A DNA stretch of 19,881 bases from CAYHZL01 sp964361075 (GTDB lineage Bacteria > Bacteroidota > Ignavibacteria > UBA10030 > UBA8401). The position numbers were made by a program, and so were the translations under genes. The stretch lies in NCBI GenBank assembly GCA_964361075.1, contig CAYHZL010000042.1:1-19881 (forward strand). Reading direction: 5' to 3'. Of this stretch, positions 8,336 through 16,168 are shown piece after piece. Below the pieces are notes generated by a model. The model searched no databases, was not told where the DNA came from, and was given only the letters and a program-made list of their open reading frames with translations. Within the stretch, counting starts at the first letter, position 1; every line of letters starts with the position of its first letter.

Positions 8336-9636
8336 TCGTTTTCTTTTGTATCGTTTGGTGATCGTGATTGATGTAAACCAAAAAGTTCACGGATAAATTG
8401 TAATTTGACTGTTTTCAATTCAGCAGTATCATCATGTCCGTTCCGCAATTGTGTTGTCGGGGTATGAAGAAGTTTATTGACTATTCGCTTCGTTACTAAT
8501 TCCACCAGTCCGCGATTTTCCGGCGAGAAGCGATTGATATTTTTCAACACTTCTTCATTTCGAACAGATTCAAAATATTGCCGCAAATCTTGAATGGTCG
8601 GATTTACTTGCAGCGATGTTCGCCATCCATGAAATTCTTTTAACTCATCAAGAATAATCGAATTTACTTTTGGCAGTTCATTTTTTCTTTTTTGAAGATT
8701 CTGGTCGACGATTTTTGCAATCGAATCAAGATCGTGAACAAACACGCTGTCAATTTCATTTGCGTGCGGATCAATATTGCGCGGAACACCAATATCAAAA
8801 ATAAAGAGCGGACGATACGAACGCTCTTTCATCACTTTGCGAATATGATCTTTCGTGATAATATAATTCGGTGTATTGATTGATGAGACTACAATATCAA
8901 CATGTGAAAGTGTCGGAAGAAATGATTCAAAATCTACAACAGTGCCGCCAAGTGTTGCAGCAAGTTCATCCGCTTTTGAACGGGTTCGGTTAGTAATAGA
9001 GAGCGTCCCAATTCCTTTTCCGATTAAATGCTTTGCCGTCAACTCGCCTGTTTCACCAGCGCCGATGAGCAGCGCAGATTTCGACGAGAGATCCGAAAAT
9101 ATTTTACTTGCCAATTCAATGGCGGCATAACTGACAGAAACAGCACCTTCAGTAATTGTTGTTTCGCTTCGCACACGTTTAGCAACATGCAATGTTGCTT
9201 GCAGCAAACGATTCAACAACATCCCTGTCGTTTTTAATTCCGTTGAAATTGCAAACGCATCTTTCACCTGACTCAAAATTTGAATATCGCCGACCACCAT
9301 TGAATCAACACCGGACGCGACTTTGAAAAGATGATGGATGGCGTGATACTCTTGCAATAAATAAATATTCTCTTCACGAACAACTGAAACTGCCTTCATT
9401 GTCAGAAAACGTTTTTGCAGTTCAGCAAGAACATGCGCAGGTGATGGCGTAACTTTCTCGTCAATCACGCCATACAATTCAGTACGATTGCATGTTGAGA
9501 CAAGAAAACATTCTGAAAAATAATGCGCTTTGAAATCGGTGATGACGGATCGGACTTCGTCGCTGGAGAGCCAGAGCGTTTCACGAATTTCGAGAGGTGC
9601 TGTTCTATGATTTATACCAAATACTACGACACTCAT
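8332..9636 (-). CDS. hemA: Glutamyl-tRNA reductase
   Basis: It reduces glutamyl-tRNA(Glu) with NADPH to glutamate-1-semialdehyde, the committed step of C5-type heme synthesis. The 434-aa protein has VVFGINHRTAPLEIRE, the catalytic cysteine in LVSTCNRTELYG (C49), the NADPH-binding motif IGAGETGELTAKHL (about 190-204) and IFDIGVPRNIDP, followed by the C-terminal helical dimerisation domain. It shows that this organism uses the glutamate route, so a hemL partner should exist elsewhere. The start is ATG, 14 nt after the upstream membrane gene. Confidence 0.97.
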   Translation of the reverse strand: MSVVVFGINHRTAPLEIRETLWLSSDEVRSVITDFKAHYFSECFLVSTCNRTELYGVIDEKVTPSPAHVLAELQKRFLTMKAVSVVREENIYLLQEYHAIHHLFKVASGVDSMVVGDIQILSQVKDAFAISTELKTTGMLLNRLLQATLHVAKRVRSETTITEGAVSVSYAAIELASKIFSDLSSKSALLIGAGETGELTAKHLIGKGIGTLSITNRTRSKADELAATLGGTVVDFESFLPTLSHVDIVVSSINTPNYIITKDHIRKVMKERSYRPLFIFDIGVPRNIDPHANEIDSVFVHDLDSIAKIVDQNLQKRKNELPKVNSIILDELKEFHGWRTSLQVNPTIQDLRQYFESVRNEEVLKNINRFSPENRGLVELVTKRIVNKLLHTPTTQLRNGHDDTAELKTVKLQFIRELFGLHQSRSPNDTKENE

Positions 9637-9650
9637 ATTGTTTCAACACT

Positions 9651-10475
9651 TCAATAAAATTTGTGAAATCCGCTGAAGTAAATATTGATAATTGTCAGCG
9701 AGAAAAATGAAACGGCAAAACCAATAATAGAAAGTATCATTATTTTTTTACCGTGCCATCCTACAATTTTTTTTGCAGTAAAACCAAGAGCATACATTCC
9801 CCAGATACAGAGTGTGCCTATCAACTTTGGGTCGCTGTAAAAAATTGAACCAAATGCTTTCGGCAGCCATACAACACCAACGATGATTGCCACTGTCAGT
9901 AAAATAAATCCTACAATGTTGGCGATGCTTGTCATTCGTTCCAACTGTTCAAGATCCGGAAGTTTGTTATAAATGACGCCGAAATGCTTTGACTTAATAT
10001 CGTGGTAGAGCATCAGATACAAAAATCCATAGACCGCCGCAATTGCAAAAGCAGAATATCCGATTAAAGCGCTGGAGACATGCAGACCAAGAAGGTTGTT
10101 GCGAAGAATCGGTTTCACTTCATTTAAATTTTCAATAAACAACGTAGAGAATAATTGAAAAAAGAATGAGAGAGTAAGAATAAAGTATCCGGTATCTTTA
10201 ACTTTTGTGTTGTACTCGATCACTGCATACGCCAGTGTAATTGAAAATGCAATAATCGACATAATCTCAAACACAGTAGTAATCGGAGGGTGATCGAATA
10301 AGAGAGTGCGATACATTAAATAAAATCCGTGAAGCCCTAACGTAGTATAAAGAAAAGGCGATTTTATTTTTTTTGCTAACTGATTGCTTTTGAAAAAAGC
10401 CTTTGCATATACCCACACGGTAACGAAATAAAAAACTGTGAGGATGTAAGTAAGAATATTATTGAATGCTATCAT
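9651..10475 (-). CDS. HemX / CcsA-like integral membrane protein (cytochrome c assembly family)
   Basis: It is a 274-aa polytopic membrane protein with about eight hydrophobic segments and no signal peptide. Family marks are LGLHVSSALIGYSAFAIA in the middle, a DPK core, then GWHGKK and a C-terminal helix ending SGFHKF. In heme-handling CcsA proteins the core reads roughly WGxYWxWDPKE; here it is GSIFYSDPKLIG, with those tryptophans and the glutamate lost. That pattern and the place directly before hemA resemble HemX, which affects the level of glutamyl-tRNA reductase in Bacillus (hemAXCDBL). A regulatory or membrane-anchoring role for HemA is therefore likelier than cytochrome c ligation, but this is inference. 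First gene of the operon. Confidence 0.8.
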   Translation of the reverse strand: MIAFNNILTYILTVFYFVTVWVYAKAFFKSNQLAKKIKSPFLYTTLGLHGFYLMYRTLLFDHPPITTVFEIMSIIAFSITLAYAVIEYNTKVKDTGYFILTLSFFFQLFSTLFIENLNEVKPILRNNLLGLHVSSALIGYSAFAIAAVYGFLYLMLYHDIKSKHFGVIYNKLPDLEQLERMTSIANIVGFILLTVAIIVGVVWLPKAFGSIFYSDPKLIGTLCIWGMYALGFTAKKIVGWHGKKIMILSIIGFAVSFFSLTIINIYFSGFHKFY

Positions 10476-10505
10476 GTGTCCCTATTATGCTGCTGTGTGT
10501 AATAT

Positions 10506-10534
10506 AATTTACTGAAAATTACATGTATCTGCAA
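10506..10534 (-). promoter_or_regulatory. Candidate promoter of the heme operon
   Basis: On the minus strand, TTGCAG (10534-10529) and TAAATT (10511-10506) are separated by exactly 17 nt, about 31 nt before the first gene. Each matches the sigma-70 consensus at 4 of 6 positions. In AT-rich DNA such matches arise by chance, and Bacteroidota-type promoters differ, so this is only a candidate. The upstream terminator makes a promoter here necessary. Confidence 0.3.
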
Positions 10535-10555
10535 TGCACATGGATGTTGAGTATA

Positions 10556-10591
10556 AAAAGAAAGCCACGCTATACAGCGTGGCTTTCTTTT
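10556..10591. terminator. Strong hairpin terminator after the acyl-CoA dehydrogenase gene
   Basis: A 16-bp perfect inverted repeat (AAAAGAAAGCCACGCT, loop ATAC, AGCGTGGCTTTCTTTT) lies 25 nt downstream of the acyl-CoA dehydrogenase stop. The A-rich and T-rich outer arms let it work in both directions. It separates the beta-oxidation genes from the heme operon. Confidence 0.85.
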
Positions 10592-10615
10592 TTATTTAAT
10601 TTTCTAATGAATTAT

Positions 10616-12403
10616 TTATAGCGCGTACCGATCTTTTTCAATCAGCGCATCGGCAACGGCGCGTTTTGTTACCACAGTATTGAGCGGTTCATACTTCATC
10701 AACCGTTTCAGCACGGTCAGATATGTGCGCAGCATGTCTCCTTCAGCAATCGCCGAAAGAATTTCACGCGCAAAAATTTCCACACGTGCCATCGCGTCGT
10801 GTACAAATGTCTGCACAATATTTACATACAGCTCATTCGCTTTGTTGTCACTTGCATAATGTTTTTTCACACGTAACAAGACCGATTCCATCGCATACAC
10901 TTCCATCACAATATCGCTGATGTGCGCGAGCACTTCTTGTTCATCATTTAGTTTGTCCATATATTTTTGCGCAGCAGCGCCGCTGGTCATCACCGCAATT
11001 TTTTTTGCATTGGCAATCATTTTTCGTTCCGATGCAAAAACACCTTCGTGCTCTCCATCGCCCGATGACGGCATACTCAACAAATCATTCGCCAATTGCT
11101 GCGCCGCTGAAAGCAGTCCGAGTTCTCCTTTCATCGAACGTTTCAGCAACATGCCGGAAATTAAGAGACGATTGATCTCGTTGGTTCCTTCAAATATTCT
11201 GTTGATGCGCGAATCGCGATACGCACGCGCCACCGGATATTCTTCGCTGTATCCATAGCCGCCGTAAATCTGCACCGCTTCGTCAACAACAAAATCAAGT
11301 GTCTCACTGCACATCACTTTAATGATGGAACACTCGACAGCGTACTCTTCAATTCCTTTTAAAGTTTTTTTCGATGCATCCGGACTTTTTTTATCAACGC
11401 TTTCAAGAATATGATCAATCAATCCTGCAGTACGATACACCATGCTTTCTCCGACGTACGTAAGAATCGCCATATCTGCAAGTTTCTGTTTGATCAAACC
11501 GAAATTTGCAATCGGTTGATTAAATTGTTTGCGCGTTTTCGCATACACCACTGCTTCGGTAATTGTTTTTTTCGCCGCGCCGATCACCGACGCGCCCAAT
11601 TTAAAACGACCGACATTCAAAATATTAAATGCGATAATATGCCCGCGACCGATTTCTCCCAACAAATTTTCAACCGGAACTTTTGCATTATCCAAAAGCA
11701 ATTGGCGCGTGGAAGAACCTTTAATGCCCAATTTATTTTCTTCCGGTGCTGTAGAAACTCCCGGAAAACCTTTTTCAACAATGAAGGCAGAAAATTTTTC
11801 ACCATCAATTTTTGCAAACGTAATATAGACATCGGCAAATCCGGCATTCGTCAACCACATCTTCGTTCCATTGAGAAGATAATATTTTCCATCCGCACTG
11901 AGTGTTGCAGTAGTGCGTGCCGCAAGTGCATCCGAACCGGAGCCTGCTTCCGAAAGCGAGTACGACGAAATCCATTCGCCGCTTCCGAGCTTCGGAAGAT
12001 ATTTCTTTTTCTGTTCTTCCGTTCCGAAATAGACAATCGGCAGTGTTCCAATTCCTGTGTGTGCGCTAAATGTTACAGCCCACGATCCGGATTTTCCGAC
12101 ATGTTCCGCAACAAGCATGGACGAAGTTTTATCTAAACCCATGCCGCCGTATTCTTCGGGAACATCAATCGAAAGAAGCCCGAGCTCGCCAACTTTTTTC
12201 ATCAATGAGACAGAGAGCCCTTCTTCCTGTTCATCAATTTCATGAATATGCGGCAAAACTTCCTTCTCGATAAAATCATCAGTCGTCTGTGCGATCATGC
12301 GATGCTGTTCGTTAAAATCTTCCGGTGTAAAAATTTCCGTTGCTTCTGTTTCTTGCAGAAGAAAACTTCCACCTTTTACATAGTTGGTATTTGTTGTTTC
12401 CAT
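10616..12403 (-). CDS. Acyl-CoA dehydrogenase, long form (~600 aa)
   Basis: It catalyses the FAD-dependent first step of fatty-acid beta-oxidation, acyl-CoA to trans-2-enoyl-CoA. The 595-aa product has the classical N-terminal, beta-barrel and C-terminal dehydrogenase domains: YSLSEAGSGSDA (about 148-159), IKGSSTRQL, the R...QFNQPIANFGLIK segment, and QIYGGYGYSEEYPVARAYRD with the catalytic glutamate in RIFEGTNEINR (about E405). An extra ~170-residue C-terminal helical region is typical of the longer KGG-type enzymes. A TTG start at 12415 is possible, but ATG 12403 has GAGG 6-7 nt upstream. It follows the thiolase gene, probably in one operon, although the gap prevents proof. Confidence 0.95.
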   Translation of the reverse strand: METTNTNYVKGGSFLLQETEATEIFTPEDFNEQHRMIAQTTDDFIEKEVLPHIHEIDEQEEGLSVSLMKKVGELGLLSIDVPEEYGGMGLDKTSSMLVAEHVGKSGSWAVTFSAHTGIGTLPIVYFGTEEQKKKYLPKLGSGEWISSYSLSEAGSGSDALAARTTATLSADGKYYLLNGTKMWLTNAGFADVYITFAKIDGEKFSAFIVEKGFPGVSTAPEENKLGIKGSSTRQLLLDNAKVPVENLLGEIGRGHIIAFNILNVGRFKLGASVIGAAKKTITEAVVYAKTRKQFNQPIANFGLIKQKLADMAILTYVGESMVYRTAGLIDHILESVDKKSPDASKKTLKGIEEYAVECSIIKVMCSETLDFVVDEAVQIYGGYGYSEEYPVARAYRDSRINRIFEGTNEINRLLISGMLLKRSMKGELGLLSAAQQLANDLLSMPSSGDGEHEGVFASERKMIANAKKIAVMTSGAAAQKYMDKLNDEQEVLAHISDIVMEVYAMESVLLRVKKHYASDNKANELYVNIVQTFVHDAMARVEIFAREILSAIAEGDMLRTYLTVLKRLMKYEPLNTVVTKRAVADALIEKDRYAL

Positions 12404-12435
12404 AATAAGCCTCAATAATTATTCTAAAAAAATTA

Positions 12436-12477
12436 GCCACGGATTGCACAGAAAAAGCGCAGATTCACACAGAGAAC
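12436..12477. repeat. Dispersed CACGGATT-type repeat at the gap edge
   Basis: GCCACGGATTGCACAGAAAA followed by GCGCAGATTCACACAGAG resembles the sequence at 16771-16806 (CCGCAGATTACACGGTAAAA, CGCGGATTTTCACGG). It lies just left of the 100-N run, so repeat collapse is a likely reason for the break. The frame that runs from the thiolase through the gap into this repeat is not coding. Confidence 0.5.
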
Positions 12478-12513
12478 GTATTGAATGTAATCAGTGAACA
12501 TCGGTGCTATTTC

Positions 12514-12613
12514 NNNNNNNNNNNNNNNNNNNNNNNNNNNNNNNNNNNNNNNNNNNNNNNNNNNNNNNNNNNNNNNNNNNNNNNNNNNNNNNNNNNNNNN
12601 NNNNNNNNNNNNN
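12514..12613. other. Assembly gap of 100 N
   Basis: Exactly 100 N, a conventional scaffold filler, so the true length is unknown. It begins at or just after the thiolase stop and may hide a terminator, repeat copies or even a small gene. Confidence 0.98.
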
Positions 12614-13794
12614 TACGAAAAAAATTCAAACACACCTGCCGCACCCATGCCGCCGCCGATACACATGGACACCATTCCGTACTTTGCATTGCGGCGTTTC
12701 GCTTCGTTGATAATGCTGACAGTTAATTTTGCGCCCGTGCAGCCAAGCGGATGGCCAAGTGCAATCGCGCCGCCGTTCACATTCACTTTCTTTTCATCCA
12801 TTCCCAAATTTTGCATTACATAGTACGCCTGCGAAGCAAATGCTTCGTTCAGTTCGATAAGCTGAATATCATTGAGCGACATGTTTGCTTGCTTCAGTGC
12901 TTTGGGAACTGCGACAATAGGTCCAATGCCCATCACTTCCGGTGGCACACCACCGACAGCGTAACTCACCAAACGCGCCAGCGGTTTTAATCCAAGCTCT
13001 TTCATTTTCTGTTCTGACATCACCATGACAACTGCGGCTCCATCACTGGTTTGTGATGAACTTCCTGCCGTTACCGATCCACCGGATGCAAAGACCGGTT
13101 TAAGTGCTGCTAATTTTTCTATCGTTGTTTCTTTGCGCGGACCTTCATCAGTATCAAAAATAAATTCCTTCGTTACTTTTTTCCCTTTGCCGTCAAGCAA
13201 TTTTGTTACGACGTTGATCGGAATAATTTCATCTTTGAATTTTCCTGCTTCGATTGCTGCAACAGCTTTCATGTGACTTTGATAGGAAAATGCATCCTGC
13301 ATTTCGCGCGTGATGTTATATTTTTTTGCAACATTTTCTGCCGTCAATCCCATGGAGATGTAAGCATCAGGAGAAGTGTTTGCGAGAATTGGATTCGCCA
13401 TAAACTTCACACCACCCATTGGAACCATGCTCATTGATTCTGCACCGCCTGCAATGATTACATCAGCATGTCCCGCCATGATGCGCTCAGTTGCAAATGC
13501 AATTGATTGAAGTCCCGATGAACAAAACCGATTGATTGTCATCGCAGGTACCGAGTATGGAAGTCCGGCGCGCAACGCAGAGAGCCGCGCAAAATTTAAA
13601 CCTTGCTCGCCTTCCGGCATGGCACAGCCGAGAATTACATCATCAATTTCTTCTGGTTTCAATCCTGCAGTTCGCCGCAATACTTCAGCAATTACTGTTG
13701 CCGCCATTTCATCGGGACGAATATTGCGAAGCGATCCTTTGAATGCTTTTCCCACTGCGGTACGAACCGCGCTGACGATATATGCATCTTTCAT
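12613..13794 (-). CDS. Acetyl-CoA C-acyltransferase (thiolase)
   Basis: It performs thiolytic cleavage of 3-ketoacyl-CoA in beta-oxidation, or the reverse condensation. The nucleophile cysteine is in NRFCSSGLQS (C91), the histidine in GGAIALGHPLGCTGAKL (H348) and the second cysteine in MCIGGGMGAAGVFE (C378). After residue 393 the codon next to the gap reads TAN, so a stop (TAA or TAG) is very likely there; 393 aa is the normal length. An AAGGA ribosome site lies 8 nt before the ATG. The pairing with acyl-CoA dehydrogenase supports a FadA-like degradative role. Its first 35 codons are duplicated twice upstream (15045 and 16601), and a MITE-like element sits in its leader 19 nt before the start. 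Confidence 0.93.
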
Positions 13795-13820
13795 TTTCGT
13801 ATTCCTTCATTATAAAGTTT

Positions 13821-13950
13821 GTAAATATTCAGCGTAGCATAATAAAATAAAAAAACCTTGAAGGTTTTTACAAATTGATCATTCGATACTGCAAGATGTC
13901 GTGATTTTTTTAACAAAAGACCTTCAAGGTTTAACACACTGCGCAGTTAC
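13821..13950. mobile_element. MITE-like element in the thiolase leader, with empty site at 15131
   Basis: The 130-bp body starts GTAAATATTCAG and ends CTGCGCAGTTAC, imperfect inverted ends of the 5137-5349 family. It is flanked by a perfect 8-bp repeat TAAAGTTT (13813-13820 and 13951-13958). The duplicated thiolase leader at 15112-15159 has a single TAAAGTTT (15131-15138) with the outer sequences of both sides joined (TTCTTTTTCAAT and CGTTCAC follow in both), so it is an unoccupied site. Inside are AAACCTTGAAGGTTT (13853-13867) and ACCTTCAAGGT (13920-13930), two near-palindromes that also pair with each other. No ORF. Confidence 0.7.
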
Positions 13951-14068
13951 TAAAGTTTTCTTTTTCAATGAAGCGTTCACTATTGTTTCGTTCAGCAACG
14001 CCATCCTGCATTAGCCCGTCATTTAATCATCGTCATCATACTAATCACAAGAATCATAGTTCAGGCAA

Positions 14069-14893
14069 TTATTTTTTTAACTGCACTACCGATTTTGCAT
14101 TTAATGCTGTAACAACTTTTTTACCTGTTCTTGTTTCCAATTCTTTCCTTGCAACTTTGGCTACATTGCCACCTTGTTTCGCCACTTTTTTACTGGCTTC
14201 AAAATCTTTAGGGTTTACGGCTGCCGAAATATCTTTAGTAGATGCTTCTGCAAGCATGTTTAAAATCAGTTCGGTGTTGGTCATGTTATCCCGAAGGTTT
14301 TCCTTTTTCAAACCTTTCAGAACTTTATATTCTTTGGTGGATTTATCAGCCCACGCTTTGGTAATAATATCGGTTAGCGTTGCAAACTGAACGCCTTCTT
14401 TTAATCCTCTCTTTTTCCATTCGTCGGTAAGTGCTTTTCGTATCTCAATACTTTTCAGGCGTTGGTTAATCCAGTTTTCAGAGTAGCCCAATTGCAAGTA
14501 TTGTTCTAAAGCCCTGTCGATAGTCAATTCAGGGTCTTGCATTTCGTCTAACCGTTCGGCAGCTATTTGTGCCAGCCAAAGTTTAAACGGTTCTGCTTTT
14601 GGTGATGGAATGGATTGTATGAGCCGAAATAGCTGCTCGGTATCGGCAACATCGGTTAAGTAAAATTTGCCATCAGCCGATTGCATTTTCAGTTGTCCCA
14701 ATTTTTGGGACAACTCACTTCCCTCAGCTTTCAGTTTTGTTTTGAGAGCGTTCCAGTATTTTCTGGGTCTTGGGCTGCCGGTTAAAATTTCAATTACATC
14801 AATAATTGATAAATACCATTTCTCTTGCTCGGCATCCCAAAGAGTTCTTACTTTTTTGTCTTCAAATATTTTTATTTCGTTTTTCTTTTCCAT
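14069..14893 (-). CDS. Bro-N domain protein (phage antirepressor-like)
   Basis: The 274-aa protein begins with a Bro-N domain (about residues 8-110: IKIFEDKKVRTLWDAEQEKW, SIIDVIEILTGSPRPRKYW, DVADTEQLFRLIQSIPSPKA), a DNA-binding fold found in baculovirus BRO proteins and phage antirepressors. The second half (ELTIDRALEQYLQLGYSENW, RLKSIEIRKALTDEWKKRG, lysine-rich tail) matches the long Bacteroidota version, sometimes labelled DNA-damage-inducible D-like. Its function is unknown; such genes often lie near restriction or phage genes. The ATG overlaps the stop of an upstream gene remnant as TAATG, so it was once the second gene of an operon. No SD is visible. A second, truncated copy lies at 16169-16448. 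Confidence 0.8.
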   Translation of the reverse strand: MEKKNEIKIFEDKKVRTLWDAEQEKWYLSIIDVIEILTGSPRPRKYWNALKTKLKAEGSELSQKLGQLKMQSADGKFYLTDVADTEQLFRLIQSIPSPKAEPFKLWLAQIAAERLDEMQDPELTIDRALEQYLQLGYSENWINQRLKSIEIRKALTDEWKKRGLKEGVQFATLTDIITKAWADKSTKEYKVLKGLKKENLRDNMTNTELILNMLAEASTKDISAAVNPKDFEASKKVAKQGGNVAKVARKELETRTGKKVVTALNAKSVVQLKK

Positions 14894-15044
14894 TAAACAT
14901 TGTATTGATTGATTGAAATATTTTCTTTTATGTATTGTGGAATGAGGTTACGCAATTCGGGTGTGAGATTGCGAAACACATCTCCGTTTGAATTGGCGTT
15001 GTAAAAATTTTCGAGTTTATCAAAAATGATTTACAGAAAATTTT
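14893..15044 (-). pseudogene. 3' remnant of an unidentified gene before Bro-N (copy 1)
   Basis: One minus frame reads LENFYNANSNGDVFRNL, then TPELRNLIPQYIKENISI and NQYNV-stop, ending in TAATG with the Bro-N start. The same peptide, with conservative changes, occurs at 16448-16600, which shows it was protein-coding. Here a 1-nt deletion relative to copy 2 breaks the frame near 15024. The body of the gene is missing: at 15045 the sequence switches to the thiolase 5' fragment. I do not recognise the family. Confidence 0.6.
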
Positions 15045-15112
15045 ATTACTGTTGTAGCCATGTCATCCGTTCGAACAGTACGAACCGCGCTGACGATATA
15101 TGCATCTTTCAT
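15045..15112 (-). pseudogene. Thiolase 5' fragment, copy 2 (internally deleted)
   Basis: The minus strand reads MKDAYIVSAVRTVRTDDMATTVI, the first residues of the thiolase at 13794 with 12 codons lost in frame, followed by unrelated sequence and a stop at 15020. The similarity continues into the leader (ATTCGTATTCCTT, then TATAAAGTTTTC to about 15159), where the real gene carries the inserted element and this copy does not. It is too short for activity. Confidence 0.75.
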
Positions 15113-15156
15113 ATTCGTATTCCTTTTTTATAAAGTTTTCTTTTTCAATAACGTTC

Positions 15157-15269
15157 ACCAAAAGCACGTAGCACAATCTGTCGCTATCAAATGATCGATT
15201 ATTTGCGGCAAACTGTGCTGAGCAAAATCTATAAGAATTTTTCAAATGAGTAAGCGACGTGCTTTTGGT
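15157..15269. repeat. Inverted-repeat element next to the antitoxin gene
   Basis: Perfect 13-bp inverted ends, ACCAAAAGCACGT (15157-15169) and ACGTGCTTTTGGT (15257-15269), enclose a second, imperfect pair (GCACAATCTGTCGC against GCGGCAAACTGTGC, about 11 of 14). The 113-bp unit could fold as one long hairpin. No flanking duplication or ORF is seen. It may be a small non-autonomous element or a terminator-like structure downstream of the toxin/antitoxin pair. Confidence 0.5.
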
Positions 15270-15295
15270 TATTATGCAAAAAGCGCACGCAATGA

Positions 15296-15496
15296 TTATG
15301 ATGCTTGATTGATACGATTACCCGATAAAGAATTGGCTTGTTCCCACCATTCTCGGAAATAACTTTTTCGTACTGCATTGCGAAAATATTCAATCTGTTG
15401 TTGAGGTGTCATATCCTTGGTCTCCTCATAGATTCTATTCTGCGATTCTCGCTTTATAGCAATGCAATCAAACTCCTTTTTATTCAGTTGGTTCAT
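15296..15496 (-). CDS. Small antitoxin-like protein downstream of PIN toxin
   Basis: The 66-aa protein (FDCIAIKRESQNRIYEETKD, then MTPQQQIEYFRNAV and a basic, Trp-rich end) matches the style of small partners encoded next to PIN-domain toxins, with the recurring IYEET+DMTPQ motif. AGAGGT lies 9 nt before the ATG, and the start overlaps the toxin gene by 17 nt. The likely role is to bind and neutralise the PIN protein. The order, toxin first, is the reverse of classical vapBC. I see no ribbon-helix-helix or AbrB DNA-binding motif, so autoregulation is uncertain. Confidence 0.6.
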   Translation of the reverse strand: MNQLNKKEFDCIAIKRESQNRIYEETKDMTPQQQIEYFRNAVRKSYFREWWEQANSLSGNRINQAS

Positions 15497-15959
15497 CGTA
15501 GTTTACCTCTTTTGGTGAAATAATTGTTAGTATACCATAACCATTTGCAAGGTTAATTTGGTTGTAAGCACGCATTTTGTCAAGACGTACAATATGACGA
15601 AAATTCCACGACACAATTGCATCGGCACGAGCAACAGTAGCCGCAGCAACGTGTGTTGCATCGTCACTCCAGCGAGGAGAAACAATATCAGCAGAAAGAT
15701 AAGCATCACGCAAGGAAAGTATTTCTGTCGTCAGTTCAATTCTTTCGAGGGTATCGCTTGGAATAGAAAACAATACATCTTGCACATGTGTAGGGGCGTT
15801 AAGAATTTCTTGTACAACAACTTCGCTTATCAAAACAGTTATCCGTTTGTTGCGAGCATATTCAATAACACGCCTCGAATCATCTGCAAATTCTGGATCA
15901 TAGTATCCTCCAATCACAGAGGAATCAAAGTATATCCGCTCTTTTCTTAAAATTGCCAT
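15480..15959 (-). CDS. PIN-domain protein (VapC-like ribonuclease toxin)
   Basis: The 159-aa protein is a single PIN domain. Acidic residues expected for metal binding are D12 in IYFDSSVIGGYYD, E46 or E51 in LISEVVVQEIL, D99/D100 in WSDDATHVAAA, and D113 in ADAIVSWNFRHIV. PIN toxins cleave RNA; the substrate cannot be told here. AAAAGG sits 6 nt before the ATG. It overlaps the small downstream gene, forming a two-gene module between the two Bro-N/thiolase-fragment copies, which suggests it arrived with or between the rearrangements. Confidence 0.85.
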   Translation of the reverse strand: MAILRKERIYFDSSVIGGYYDPEFADDSRRVIEYARNKRITVLISEVVVQEILNAPTHVQDVLFSIPSDTLERIELTTEILSLRDAYLSADIVSPRWSDDATHVAAATVARADAIVSWNFRHIVRLDKMRAYNQINLANGYGILTIISPKEVNYDEPTE

Positions 15960-16020
15960 TGAAAACCTTTTGCAAGTAAATTTACTCTACTAATATACCA
16001 ATTTGCATGCGCGTGTGCAT

Positions 16021-16121
16021 AATTCTTTGCGTTCTTTGCGACTTAGCGAGAGATTTGAAGATTGTGCCGAAGGCATTCCGTTGGAACTTCGGCAAAAAAA
16101 CCTGCCCGCCGCAGGCACGGA
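16021..16121. repeat. Composite palindromic repeat
   Basis: CTTTGCGTTCTTTGCGACTT is followed by the hairpin TGCCGAAG / CTTCGGCA (16065-16072 and 16087-16094, with an inner TTCC-GTT-GGAA) and an A run, then CCTGCCCGCCGCAGG. The CCGAAGG-type hairpin is the same module as at 1-30 and inside 5137-5349. The 208-nt stretch 15960-16168 contains no gene. Confidence 0.5.
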
Positions 16122-16168
16122 GTGCTATGGCGCAATGCAATGACATTGATTTGATGCGAAGCATGTGC

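Noticed and set aside
11411..12136. 241-aa open frame on the plus strand
   Set aside because: It is antisense to the well-conserved acyl-CoA dehydrogenase, has low-complexity Cys/Arg/Phe-rich composition and shows no domain.
12433..12612. C-terminal extension of the thiolase through the N run
   Set aside because: The frame across filler N is meaningless, and the residues after the gap come from a dispersed repeat; the codon at the gap edge is probably a stop.
13820..13960. CRISPR-like reading of the CCTTGAAGG / CCTTCAAGG repeats
   Set aside because: There are only two inverted near-palindromes and no regular repeat-spacer unit; no cas genes are present.
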